Below, one piece after another: positions 23,301 to 34,130 of a stretch of 64,000 nt of DNA (position 1 is its first letter; every line of letters starts with the position of its first letter). Position numbers and translations under genes: made by a program. Source of the DNA: Lytechinus variegatus (taxonomy: Eukaryota > Echinodermata > Echinoidea > Temnopleuroida > Toxopneustidae). The stretch is from NCBI RefSeq assembly GCF_018143015.1, contig NC_054742.1, positions 59,652,853 through 59,716,852 on the forward strand, given 5' to 3'. The notes below the pieces were generated by a model. The model worked only from the letters and a program-made list of their open reading frames with translations. It was not told the origin of the DNA and did not search any database.

Positions 23301-23647
23301 AACAGCGATGAAATAGAGTTAAATTTGATATTGTCTTTGACTTCACTCTCTCGCAAAATAAGTAAAAATACACGTTCACACCCTCTTCCTCCAGATAATA
23401 AATTCGATATTGGGCCCTCTTCCTGCTCCCGCGCTTGCCCCAAACACACACTTTTAAAAACGTTAGCTTGAACAAAACACTGAGTGAAAACAATTATTTT
23501 CTTATCTGTAACTGGAGTCCTGAAGCAAATACCACTGTGACATTATGCGTTAGAAATTTGCTGCGACATTATGCATTGCGACATGTGACGTTATGCTTTA
23601 GAAGAGTTACGACATTATGCGTTGCTGCGACATTTTCGGTTGTAACA
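20351..23647. mobile_element. 3.3-kb non-autonomous element with about 200-bp inverted arms
   Basis: The left arm (20351-20546) and right arm (23436-23647) are inverted copies. Each carries four units of the AACGCATAATGTCGCA motif and then TTTTCACTCAGTATTTTGTT and an ACGTTTTTTAAGTGTGTGTG-like tail. The interior is AT-rich or simple sequence with other repeats nested in it. No transposase frame is visible. Exact termini and target duplication are unclear. Confidence 0.75.
22270..22700. repeat. Degenerate 'GACCAAATGG' short-unit repeat
   Basis: About 430 bases built of 15-25 bp units such as ATTAGACCAAATGG, ATTGGACCA and GACGAAATG. It is nested inside the 3.3-kb element. The same vocabulary occurs at 9.2, 18.1 and 58.3 kb. 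Confidence 0.75.
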
Positions 23648-23865
23648 GGGCCTACTATTTGTCATTCACCAGATAAAAAGAATTGTTATCCTGCTACAAA
23701 AATAGTTGTCACACAATTATTACAAATGCCATCAATATTGAAGAAATATTATGAAGCCCAGCTTTCCATAGAAATGTGGTTTAAAATTCTATTTCAGACT
23801 AGGTTAATTATCAGAAAACCACCCAACATGTCTATAAGACTGACTGACAGACTTCGTTGATCGAT

Positions 23866-24335
23866 TGAATGGCAGACTGGCTGACAGACAAAATGTCTGA
23901 CAGAAAAAAGTCTGACAGACAAAAAGTCTGACAGACAAAAAGTCTGACAGACAAAATGTCTGACAGACAAAAAATCTGACGTACAAAATGTCTGACAGAC
24001 AAAATGACTGACTGAGAGATAAAATGACTTTCTTACAGACTGACCAATTCACTGATATGATGATTGCTTTGTTCATTTGATCATCAATTTATAGATCAAT
24101 TGACGGACAGGCAGAAGTCTGATAAACAATACGACTGATAGACAAAATAGCCCGACAGACAAAAAATCTGACATAAAAAATCTGACAGACAAAATGTCTG
24201 ACAGACAAAAAATGTCTGACAGACAAAAAAAATCTGACAGACAAAATGTCTGACAGACAAAAAAATCTGACAGACAAAATGTCTGACAGACAAAAAATCT
24301 GACAGACAAAATGTCTGACAGACTGACTTACAGAT
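23866..24335. repeat. 16-17-bp minisatellite TCTGACAGACAAAATG
   Basis: Two blocks (about 23875-24010 and 24145-24335) of units alternating ACAAAATG and ACAAAAAA, separated by diverged sequence. Minus-strand frames rich in V-C-Q-T-F-C-L-S are artefacts. Confidence 0.92.
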
Positions 24336-24671
24336 AGACAGGTGTGATCGCTTTGTTGATTCGTATGAATTTTTTGTTTGTCCCACCCCTTCTCTAATCC
24401 AGTGAGACCCTTTAGATTCTCGTAATATTGATGTTTTTTCAACCTGAACATGAAAAAAATATTATAGAGGCCTATGCAAACTACAACTCGATTTTACATT
24501 ATTACATAGATGCATTGCCTTCTGCTCATAAATATTAAACTGAAGCCCATACAAGAAGCATGGAGTTTCTTTAAAACGATGCGGACAATAACTGCTAACC
24601 CATTAACAGTACGCTGAGTGTTCATTCATAAAGGTCCATTGTGGTATATGCACTGAGGCGAATGAGCACAC

Positions 24672-24713
24672 AATGGCGGGAAATTTCGAAAAGCTGATGG
24701 GCAGGCGAGAGTG
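24672..24713 (+). other. Short upstream ORF directly before the putative start
   Basis: ATG, 12 further codons and TGA, immediately followed in the same frame by the ATG at 24715. If the transcript starts upstream of 24672, this could dampen initiation at the main start. Alternatively the true transcript begins inside it. Confidence 0.35.
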
Positions 24714-24714
24714 A

Positions 24715-24933
24715 ATGTCTTTTGTCGACAGGAATGCAAGCCATTTGACAACAGTAATGGCGTATATGAGAAGGCGCCACAACGACCATGAGGACAGCAA
24801 ATCTATTAACAGCGGAATTGTGCTCTCAAATAACTGGACATCAGACAAATTTTCTTTTCCTGATATTACTGCGTACATGGGAGAAATAGATGGAAACTGC
24901 AGTGATTTTAAACAAGAGTTTGGTGATGACAAG
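24715..24933 (+). CDS. Unknown gene U1, first coding exon
   Basis: Open from ATG at 24715 through 73 codons to a strong donor AAG|GTAAGT. Composition is protein-like (MAYMRRRHNDHEDSK, SNNWTSDKFSFPDITAYMGE, FKQEFGDDK), with balanced charge and no low complexity, unlike surrounding frames. It ends in phase 0, as needed by the exons at 26671 and 32610. I do not recognise the family. The start could instead be non-initial: a TTTGTCGACAG acceptor-like site lies just after the ATG. Confidence 0.6.
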
Positions 24934-25230
24934 GTAAGTGAAAAAATTTCTAAATATTAATCTCCAAGGAGCAAGTGCCATTTCAAGTTGGACACCTTGC
25001 TTGTTCTGTTGAGTAACAGTAAAACGAGTATCAAAATCGCACAAATCACGAGGAAATTTGATACTTTTTACCAGCCCAGTCTGCGTAGTGAATGAAAATA
25101 GGGTTTATATTCACCCTATCATGAAAAATATATTTGTAGCAATATTTAGGGCTGTGAAACGACAAAATGCTTTGTTTCAGTAGTGTAATTTGAAGTCGAA
25201 GCGAGATTTCTTGTTTGGTCCTTTTTTATA

Positions 25231-25722
25231 GTGCCCACCACTCATTCAATGAACAAGGTTATGATCACTCATTCAATGAACAAGGTTATAATATAACCTT
25301 GTTCTCAGTTATATCTCCATGTGTGGCAAAATAAGGGTGGCAATGTTTGGCTTATTTTCTCTTTTTCTTTGGGGCAAATGCATGATTTTTTTTATACAAC
25401 TTGGTTCTTATTTAAATTTTATTCTTTAAATCATTTTTTTCTTAATTAAATATAGAGATAAAAAAATGAAAATTTTCTTGCCATATTACTTTCCACCAAT
25501 AGAGGGCGTACACAAATATATGCCCAAAATTCAAGTTTTTGAGCGCTCTGGTGAATGAAAAAATTATTCCCAAGTTACTAATGGAAAGTAAATTGCAACT
25601 GTATGGAAATCAGTAATTTTGGTCACAAAAGTGATATTTTAATGATTTTTCAAAGTGTGTGCTATGTACAGCATTGGATACCATAGTCCTACCTGTAGAT
25701 TCCCACAGGCGATCCCCTGGGA
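25231..25722 (+). repeat. About 500-bp dispersed repeat, copy 1
   Basis: It shares long, nearly identical stretches with 53465-54012 in the same orientation, for example CACTCATTCAATGAACAAGG and CACCAATAGAGGGCGTACAC. This copy lacks about 30 bases present in the other. It contains the small palindrome GGTTATAATATAACC. No coding capacity. Confidence 0.85.
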
Positions 25723-25924
25723 AATGTTGAACTTTTGCGACTTTTGGTTCAAAGCATTACACTTGTTCCAACTATTTGACCAATGACGAGAAAATCTACA
25801 ATGTGTTGGTGTTTGTCTTATGTCAGTTAATAAAATATAGGTGTCGTTCCGGGGGGTGGGGCGGGGATATATCGCCCAATATGTTAGGTGTGGGATGGCC
25901 TGTGTAAGCATCCATCAATAATTT

Positions 25925-26045
25925 AAGGTCCAAGATCATAATTTTAATATGATGAATCATAAAGTATGATCATGATGATACTAATAAATATATTATTATT
26001 ATCATCATAACTATCTTAATGATAATGATGATTATTATTTGGGTG
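25925..26045. repeat. ATTATTATC-type AT-rich simple sequence
   Basis: Low-complexity AT-rich DNA similar to 21045-21175, 21885-21975 and 56740-56930. Confidence 0.7.
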
Positions 26046-26670
26046 TCCATTATACAAGGGACAAAATGGGTATCAGTCACGCACGGGGGGGGGGATAAAT
26101 CCTCCTTTCAAGTGGGGGGGGGGTGGCGTGTGTTATCACCTCCATCCAATAATTCCAACATCATAATATTAATTACGAATCATATGACAAGTATCATCAC
26201 GAAGAGTACATGCTCACGGTTCGTAATGGTGAGATTGTATATATGCATTTTTCTCTCTGAATTTACGTATTTAATAATAAAACCACTCCTTACAGATATT
26301 GTTAGAAACAGATAGATAGAAAAATAGAAGAAAAAATCTAGGATAAAATAAAATAACATTTTCGTACATAAAATTATCTTTTTTGGAATTTAACCCTCCC
26401 CGCAACCAAACGCTTATGTTGTGCCCGCGCACCCTTTTGTACGTCACCTATTTTTTGTTAGTAACTTCTTTATCCCGGTTTGTGATGCAAAATAATTGGA
26501 GAACATATACATTTGTACATTGTAAAAGAAATGAGAATTGAAATTTTAAAGAGTGTATGAAAGGTTAGTAACCCCGAAAACCGATAAAATTTCTCAAAAT
26601 GACTAATTTTCAGATCATTAAAAAAAGCTAGAGATTCGCGCTCACATTGTTCTTTTACATAGTCTTGGAG

Positions 26671-26772
26671 AAATACAGCGGACTTGTACTTGAAACTGTA
26701 GTGTTAAGGACTACCCCCGGTGACGTACAGATATTGGACTTGGGGACCATGGAAGAAGACGGGTGTCTTTTG
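26671..26772 (+). CDS. Unknown gene U1, middle exon
   Basis: KYSGLVLETVVLRTTPGDV, then QILDLGTMEEDGCLL, ending at a strong donor TTG|GTAAGT in phase 0. Two acceptors are possible: TTACATAG at 26662, which would need a one-base carry-in, or GTCTTGGAG at 26670, which is phase 0 and matches the exon at 24715-24933. The segment LVLETVVLRTTPGD resembles the first helix of RIIa-type dimerisation domains, but this is weak. Confidence 0.5.
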
Positions 26773-27239
26773 GTAAGTGAAATGCTTCATAAATAGGTTA
26801 CAGTAACTGCCAATAGTGTATTGCAGGACTTGGTTTGTAATAATTGCAAACTTACTAAATTGTAAGTCTTTGTGAAACGAGTCCAGGAGGATATAGGAAG
26901 ATTATGCAAAGTTCTTATAAAAGCTAAGTCCGCCACATTAAAACAAACATCGATTTTTAATAAATTGAAGAAACAAAAGAAATTTAACTCAGACATGACC
27001 TTTGGAAAATTTTGACATTTTCATTTTCAGTAAACAGTTTAGTGCATAACATGGTTAGTATGCAAATGAGGGAACTGACTTCACCCATTCGCTATTTCTC
27101 TGCGGCGTAACAGGGGTCGGTGACCAGGGGGGGGGGCAAGAGCCAACAATTTCCCGGTCATATAATGGTATGAACGGGCGTAATGGTGTAATGAGGCGAC
27201 GATTTTGAGAGGGCCAGACATTGCATATCGGGCAGAATT

Positions 27240-27970
27240 TTTTTTTTTAGTTGCGAGCGAAGCGAACGAGCAAAAATTTTGACATTTTTAATACAAAAAT
27301 CCAATTTTGTGATAGATTTCGACATGATATCCACAGAATAATATATTTCACTCTTTTCTCTTTCCATTTCTTTTTTGTGGTCTGCATGCCACTTTGAACA
27401 TGATTCTTTGCGGCAGTAGCGTGAAGAGTTAAAAAACGAGAGGCGCAGAATGGCGCATGTGCTAAAAAGCTGCTTAATATAAGTCCCGAGAGAGCTTAGC
27501 GAGCGAGAAGAAAAATCACATTTTCATGAGAATGTAACTTTAATTGAGATATTTTTTACATTATATTCTGTAAATAAAATCATATCCTTTTCCTTTGCTT
27601 TTCTTTCCTCCTTTCTTTTTCTTGGTTGTAAAACTTTTGGAGACCATGGCCCAACCCTTTCATCCTCATGTACGGCAGTGCTATGCGCCGCTATGCGGTT
27701 GGGGTCCGTCTGGAGCCCCCGGAACTTCTTGATATCGAAGCCATTTAGACCTCGCAGATTGCCGCTATTTTAATCAAATCGCAGGTATATACAGATTATA
27801 GCTTTTACACAACACATCTATTAAACCCAGTTGAACCAAATATTTTGAGGGGGCAAAACATAGCAATGTGGGAAAATTTGTCGCCAGCGAGCAAAGCGAG
27901 CTGGAAAAATGCCTATTGCAATTAAATTTTAATTATGTGATAGATATATATTCGGCAAATAATACATTTC
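27240..27970. repeat. Cluster of 'AGCGAAGCGAGC' dispersed repeats
   Basis: Three patches (about 27247, 27488, 27875) of GCGAGCGAAGCGAACGAGC-like words followed by AAAAATTTTGACATTT and GTGATAGATTTCGACATGAT. The same downstream block follows the copy at 7425. C/G homopolymer runs lie between them. Confidence 0.7.
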
Positions 27971-28311
27971 ATTGTTTCCATTCATTTCATATACGTTGTC
28001 TCCTATTTCCTCTTGGGTGTGGAACCAAGACCCCCCCCCCCCGCGCCTGTACGGTATAGCTTATTTGCATAAAATTTAGCAAGCCTAAAGCACAACGTTG
28101 TATGCAGTCCATCTTTCTTCCCCCTCTTTGTTTTCTATTTTATATTTTTCCCGATGAAATCCGCCAGGGGGCAGCATGCTCCCCTGCCGCCCCCGCCTGT
28201 TACGCCACTGCTATTTCTTTGTAATATTGTAATGCATAATATAAAAATCTTTTCTTTTTCTTTGAGCATCGGCAAATGATAAATCCAATGTCAGCGGCGA
28301 AAGTCACAGAC

Positions 28312-28560
28312 CATTAGGGGGTCAGTAACCTGGAAAACACTCCAAGTGATACTCCGGGCTGAAAATGATTTTAAGTATAACGATCAAATTTACCGAGCAA
28401 ATCGCTGAATACTACATCAGAATCTTTAGCAACATTTTGTGAAAACATTTACTTGTATATGCACACTGTTATGAATATCCATTATAGATGGGCTAATTAT
28501 GTCATGTCCCCACTTTTCTCTTTCGTGTGTTAATGCATTAAATCAGAATTATTTCATATT
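28312..28560 (+). mobile_element. Partial copy of the AAAGGGATGGTCCGGG MITE family
   Basis: CTCCGGGCTGAAAATGATTTT, then TTTAGCAACATTTTGTGAAAA and ATGGGCTAATTATGTCATGT, match in order the left half of the complete copy at 46378-46955. The right half is missing. Confidence 0.7.
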
Positions 28561-28612
28561 TTCACACTTTCCCCTTGTTAAGAATAAAAGGTTAGAGAAA
28601 ATGAGTACCTTA

Positions 28613-30788
28613 TGGGCGATTCCACACTAGAACATCAAAAATATCATAAATTTCAACATGCTTTCAATAAGTCATAAGTAGTGTAATATTTTACTATGAT
28701 ACCTAAATTTTATGAAAATTATGAGTTTTAACCAAAAGTGAAGACAGATATAGTTTTTTGGGGGAGAACAATGGAATTTTAAATTTTCAATAATTTTGCT
28801 CATTGAATAGTCAAGTACAAATTCTGCCTGAAACAATTATTTGCAAAGCAAGAGAAGATTGAAAATATCGCAGGTCAATAGAATAATATATCATTGATGG
28901 TTCCAAATAATATCTACAACATTTTCATGATCCATAATAGGGGCAGCCCTTATTTTTCCGAACCTATTTTTGGCAATGTCCCGTACGACACATGACAATG
29001 CAAAAGTTTTTCCTACAATTTTATTTTTGATGATGCAATTTCATAAAATCAGTTTCTCTTTGTTTGACCCGTGGGTGATCGATTTATTCCATAAGGATCT
29101 AATTACTGCCCTTCATTTTTCAATTATTGTCCTATTAAAAGTTGTCCCGTACGACACACGCTGTGTCGTACGGGACATGTCCCGTACGACACACAGTATA
29201 ATACTGCATTTAATTGCAGGATTTGGATTCAGAAACCATAAATAGTAGGCATATTTGAATTCATTTAATTGATTTAACATAAAGTGAACTGAAAAAGTAC
29301 TTTGTTTATCTCCATAGAACATGAAATAGGTGATTCTAAACATTTTAATTGATTTCATGTAGGCTTATTCTTTTGTGAATCCCTTCAGCTTAACTGGTGA
29401 TTTTCACTGATCAGAGCAGGTTAATTTCTTTTCATTGAGCATGAAAAGAAAACTTTTATAATTATTTCAACCTAGCCTGGAAGATGACTTCCTCTTGCAT
29501 GCTAATGTGGAATTATTATAAGATGTAAAAAAATACATATCAATCATCATGACCATCTATTTGGTCTTCCCTTGATGATCACTATTTTTTAAATACAGTA
29601 TTGAAACTCCTTACTTTTTTCAAGTTGTAAAAAAATCTGGAAAATAAGACAAACCATATGGTTTCATGAAATGCAGATGGGTTTGAAAAAGTAGAACCGC
29701 ATTTCTTTAGAAAAAAAATTGTGACCAAAAAAAGCAAAAAAAGTGACAGTTGTGACATATATCATGTAGATATACATTTTATTAAAAAATTATAACATTT
29801 TAGCCCCATAATTTACACAAAGTTTCATTCATTCATTGTTTGTGTTTGGAAATCATCAATTAATTCCCTAAAATATAACTTCACACAAAACCTGAAGTTT
29901 TTCAGCTCGTAAAAATGCTGTGAACACTTGTCATGAAAAAATTATAACATATTGCTCCCAATTGTATATATTGAGGTTACTTAATTGTATTGTCCTGAAT
30001 GACTACTTATTAAAAGATTTTTCATAAATAAGCAAGAATTTAGGGGCAATGCTCCTTCTGATTGATAAAAAGTTCATGTTTATTTATTCTGGCTGCCCAG
30101 TACAACACGCAAGTGCCTGTACAACACACAAGTGTCCCGTACGACACACAAGTGTCCCGTACGACACAGAAGTGTCCTGTACGACACACAATTGTCCCGT
30201 ACGACACATTATTTTGTTTATGATATATTGACAGAAATATTCACCTAATAGCGGTTTCTAACCTAATGTATGTCTTAGTTTGATAGGATTATCATTATCA
30301 TCAGCCAAATAATGTGATTGAAGAAGTCAGAGTGACATAAAGTAAGAAAGTTTGGCTTCAATTTAGAGATGTCCCGTACGACACATTTTGAATGTCCCGT
30401 ACGCCACAATGTTCTCGAAAAATATAATTTGCTTTATTTAGTCATGAATGTTTATTTTGCTTTCTTTTATAAATGTGTTTGTTCTTAGGTAATTGAGTGT
30501 CAATTTGAGTTCAGTTTCTATGAAATTTATCTGCCCAACTCACAGACTTTTGAGTACAAACTTGAGGTTTCTAAAAAAGCCACTTTTTCTGCGTCCGTAC
30601 GACACATTACTATTTTTAATCTGTATTATACAGGATGTGAATTCAAGTCATGTTAAGTCTTGGTTTTTCTAACACTCTGGTAGTAGTTGATGACCACCTA
30701 TAGTTACTGGAATATTTTTTGTTTTTTCTTGTCAAAAACTGTAAAATGTTCTCTAAATGTCCCGTACGACACGTATGGAATCACCCTT
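28613..30788. mobile_element. 2.2-kb element with repeated TGTCCCGTACGACACA motif
   Basis: Ends GGGCGATTCCACAC and GTATGGAATCACCC are inverted, both next to TTA. The AT-rich interior has 14 copies of the motif, in tandem at 30098-30208 and as a head-to-head pair at 29145-29195. No transposase frame; non-autonomous. Confidence 0.7.
30098..30208 (+). repeat. Tandem block of the GTCCCGTACGACACA motif
   Basis: Six units of about 18-20 bp. The first two have decayed at the CpGs (GTACAACAC) and four retain CGTACG or TGTACG. Confidence 0.9.
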
Positions 30789-30874
30789 AAATGCATTAAT
30801 TCAATTTTAATCCAATTGTTTTCATTCTTGGTGTGATAAATATGAATGAACACGATATCATATACATGTATAAA

Positions 30875-31657
30875 CAGTGCATCCCACAAAAAAAACGAAA
30901 CCGAGATTTATAGATGATTTGTCATACCTTAATCGCAAATACAACAGACAAATGACCTACCATTTATAAGGCTTACGGTCTCCTCTTTCATTTAAAATAA
31001 CTTAAATTATTCTTCATTCATGCATGAGTGAGCAAAAACAATTTGAAGAAAGGTAACCAAAAGTCACTTGGCGGGCGGTATCTGAGTTTCAAAAAGAAAA
31101 TAAAGTTTAAAAGTTCAATATTTGCTCTTTAATTTGATACCTCAATTACAGAAAACGGTCGAGAAATAAAAAAGTTCTGTTTATTTGAAATAAGGCTTGA
31201 ATTCCAAAAAAATTTCATAAAGCGAAGATGTTTTACAGGATAGCGTTTAGACTTACTCGACACTCCGTTCTTTTTGTTAACGGTGGGAAACCGATGAAAA
31301 CACGTATGTTTCACGAAATTATGGAAATACAAGCATTGTTTCAAAAACATAACTGTTATTCCTTGACCATTTTCTGCGATTTAGCTATCAAATTAAAGAG
31401 CCGATATTGAACTTTTTATGTATGTGATTTTCTTTTTTGAAATTTTGATACACCCCGCCAAATGACTTCTGTTATCCTTTCTTCAAATTGTTTTTACTCG
31501 CTCATGCGTGGATGAAAAATCTTGTATATTATATCAGCTAAAAGAAGATATTCTAAGCTACAATGATAGGTCATTTGTCTATTGTATTTAGGCTTAAGTT
31601 ATGATAAATCATCTCTAAACCTCGGTTTCGTTTTTTTTTTGTGGCCGGGACGCACTG
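30875..31657. mobile_element. 783-bp fold-back element, CAGTGCRTCCC ends
   Basis: Left CAGTGCATCCCACAAAAAA and right GTGGCCGGGACGCACTG are inverted. Pairing continues along nearly the whole length: AACGAAACCGAG with CTCGGTTTCGTT, AAGTTCAATATTTGCTC with GAGCCGATATTGAACTT. The middle near 31240-31300 is unpaired. The CAGTG ends fit a Tc1/mariner-like non-autonomous element, but the flanking TA is only clear on the right. Confidence 0.85.
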
Positions 31658-32139
31658 TAAGTGGGGGATGTGTAATCATCAGCTTGCTCAATGCATAATC
31701 ATGAGGACATGGACAGAGCTGTAGTTTTAAAATGTCATATCTTTGTTATTCCTTTTCCGATTTGATGAGATTTTCAGTGTTTTGTGCGTCTGATTTCTTT
31801 CATCTGTTCAAATCATTATATTTACAGCCTGGAATACCCCTTCAACCATAGGTCAAGATTTGAATTTCCAAGATAATTATGAAATTTTTCGAATAGTATC
31901 ATGTTAAACATAAAAGGAATAATAAATCTGGTAATGCTGAATACCATTCGATTTTTGCCAGTACACAGTGGCATGACTGAGCCAAAAGTAAAATTAAACT
32001 CTGTGAGAATGGTTATTGTATATCACACAAAATATGAAAGGAAAACAAGTTTCTTAGTTAAGGTCAAACATTATTTGACGTCGGCAAACTTACGATTTAT
32101 CAATGTGTTTGTTATTATTATTCATCTTACATTGTAATT

Positions 32140-32225
32140 GTTTTCGAAGTTGGAACTGCTGCTATATTGCATTTCCTAATCATGGTAAACGCAGGCGAGG
32201 CTCCCAGATGCGTTCCACTCGTTCA
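32140..32225 (+). mobile_element. 3' tail fragment of the DR1-bearing element
   Basis: GGAACTGCTGCTATATTGCA, then CAGGCGAGGCTCCCAGATGC and GTTCCACTCGTT, correspond to the end of the element at 3.8-4.0 kb. Confidence 0.65.
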
Positions 32226-32609
32226 ATTTTCTACCTCAACGTACAAATGAGAACCTCATAATATTCTATTTTATCTTAAGTAATGAGTATATTTGACGTT
32301 GTGACATTGACATTGTGCCACTTTTTCCCCCGATTAAAAACTTTTGAACAATTTGAATTGTAGACAGTGAGGCTGTGCATGTAGAAAGCTAAATGGTTGA
32401 TCTAGTAGATACAAATTTCAAGATTTGCGGATTCTCGTACTTTTATCAACTAGGGGCAAATGAATTGCTTATAATCACATATTAAAAAACAACAACAAAC
32501 CTATTTAATTTACATGGAATTCATGCGTTTTATTTCTGGAAGAGAATTAGATATCAATATATGTAGATCCCTGATGGCTGTATCCGTTTTAATTGTTTAA
32601 TGAATGCAG

Positions 32610-32816
32610 GATTGCATCGCGTATGCTTCGGCCTTCTTTGATGAAGAGATAGATGAACTCCCTCATGAATCATCAAAGACTGTACCCACCAAGCAACCAG
32701 ACAACATCCATACAACATTTAGACAGCATCTAAGCACGATAACAAGCATCCAGACTTCATCCAGGCACATCACCAAGCAACCAGAGAGCATACAAGCACC
32801 ACACCAAGCAACCTGA
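32610..32816 (+). CDS. Unknown gene U1, last exon, running into a minisatellite
   Basis: Acceptor TTTAATGAATGCAG; phase 0 entry joins the previous exon. It reads DCIAYASAFFDEEIDEL, then PHESSKTVPTKQPDN, and passes into repeat-encoded T/Q/S-rich sequence before TGA at 32814-32816. DCIAYASAFF resembles the second RIIa helix (FAAAYF in sperm protein 17). The 31-bp minisatellite contributes the C-terminus. Alternative donors CAG|GTATCA inside the array could extend the gene. Confidence 0.5.
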   Translation, partial: DCIAYASAFFDEEIDELPHESSKTVPTKQPDNIHTTFRQHLSTITSIQTSSRHITKQPESIQAPHQAT

Positions 32817-33377
32817 CAGCATCCAAGCAACCAGACATCATCCAGGCACCACACCTAGCAACCAGACATCATCCAGGTATCACACCTAGCAACCAGACAT
32901 CATCCAGGCACCACACCTAGCAACCAGACATCATCCAGGTATCACACCTAGCAACCAGACATCATCCAGGTACCACACCAAGCAACCAAACATCATCCAG
33001 GCACCACACCTAGCAACCAGACATCATCCAGGCACCACACCTAGCAACCAGACATCATCCAGGTACCACACCAAGCAACCAAACATCATCCAGGCACCAC
33101 ACCTAGCAACCAGACATCATCCAGGCACCACACCTAGCAACCAGACATCATCCAGGCACCACACCAAGCAACCAGACATCATCCAGGCACCACACCTAGC
33201 AACCAAACATCATCCAGGCACCACACCTAGCAACCAATATCATCCAGGCACCACACCTAGCAACCAAACATCATCCAGGTACCACACCAAGCAACCGGAC
33301 ATCATCCAGGCACCCTCCAGGCACCCGGACATCATCCAGGCCCCACACCAAGCAACCAGACATAATCCAGGCACCGC
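32689..33377 (+). repeat. 31-bp minisatellite
   Basis: About 20 units whose consensus includes ACCACACCTAGCAACCAG and then ACATCATCCAGG. Units are degenerate at the 5' edge and highly uniform between about 32830 and 33290. It overlaps the C-terminal codons of unknown gene U1. Confidence 0.95.
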
Positions 33378-33389
33378 ATCAAATTAATG

Positions 33390-34130
33390 AAGGTTCTGAT
33401 GATCCTTGATGTAATCAGTGGAGGTCTAACCAATCTATTCCCTTATGACCCTGAAGCATGAAAGACTGGGTAGGAAGAGGAACAAAAAGGAGGAAATGGT
33501 AAAGTAGACGAGAGAAAGAAGGAAAGGGTAGATGTTACCTAATCACGCTGATGTTCCTTGAGATAAAGAGAGGAATTCCTCGTCCAGTAACTAAAATGCC
33601 TTTTTCTATCAGGGTATGTTATCTTTGAAATATGTCTGTTAACTTCCTTATTTTCTGATTTGTTAAGATTTGTGTTTAGAAAGCTTTTTTTCAAATCAGG
33701 GTCTCATAATATAATCGCTTATGCTTCATTGGAGGTCCCGAGAGATAAGTTTAGTTCAGATGAAATTATTGTATGCACTTATTTGTTATTTCAGAAACAC
33801 AAAAATCAACTTCTAGTACATTTCTTATAATTACCCTTTTAATTTTAGACGATCAGAGCAGCAAGGGTGATGGCACCAGATCCTATCATGATGGGATCTG
33901 GGATATTTCAGCCACATTTTCCCCGATCGGCCGCTCGAAGCTGATTTTTGTTTGTTTCTTTGAAGGGGTAATTTATAAGCTTTATTTTTATAAATCAACA
34001 TATATATGTAATAATCTCATCAGCCTTATTCAAATAGTGCGAGCTATTTTATTCACTTATTTTTATTTCATGTATTTTGTCCTAAAATTTAAACACTCTG
34101 GGCAATGTTTGTTATCCTAAACGAGATGTG
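33390..34130. other. No supported gene
   Basis: Mixed sequence. One protein-like stretch at 33849-33967 is discussed among the rejected items. Confidence 0.4.

Noticed and set aside
23804-24451. Minus-strand frames rich in V-C-Q-T-F-C-L-S
   Set aside because: Translation of the TCTGACAGACAAAATG minisatellite.
32600-33380. CRISPR-like appearance of the regular 31-bp array
   Set aside because: The units are contiguous with no unique spacers, in a eukaryotic genome; it is a minisatellite.
33849-33967. Possible exon (DDQSSKGDGTRSYHDG..., then SPIGRSKLIFVCFFEG) between a TTTTAG acceptor and a GGG|GTAATT donor
   Set aside because: Composition is protein-like, but it needs a one-base carry-in that the preceding candidate exon does not supply, and no downstream partner was found. 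Could be revisited with RNA data.
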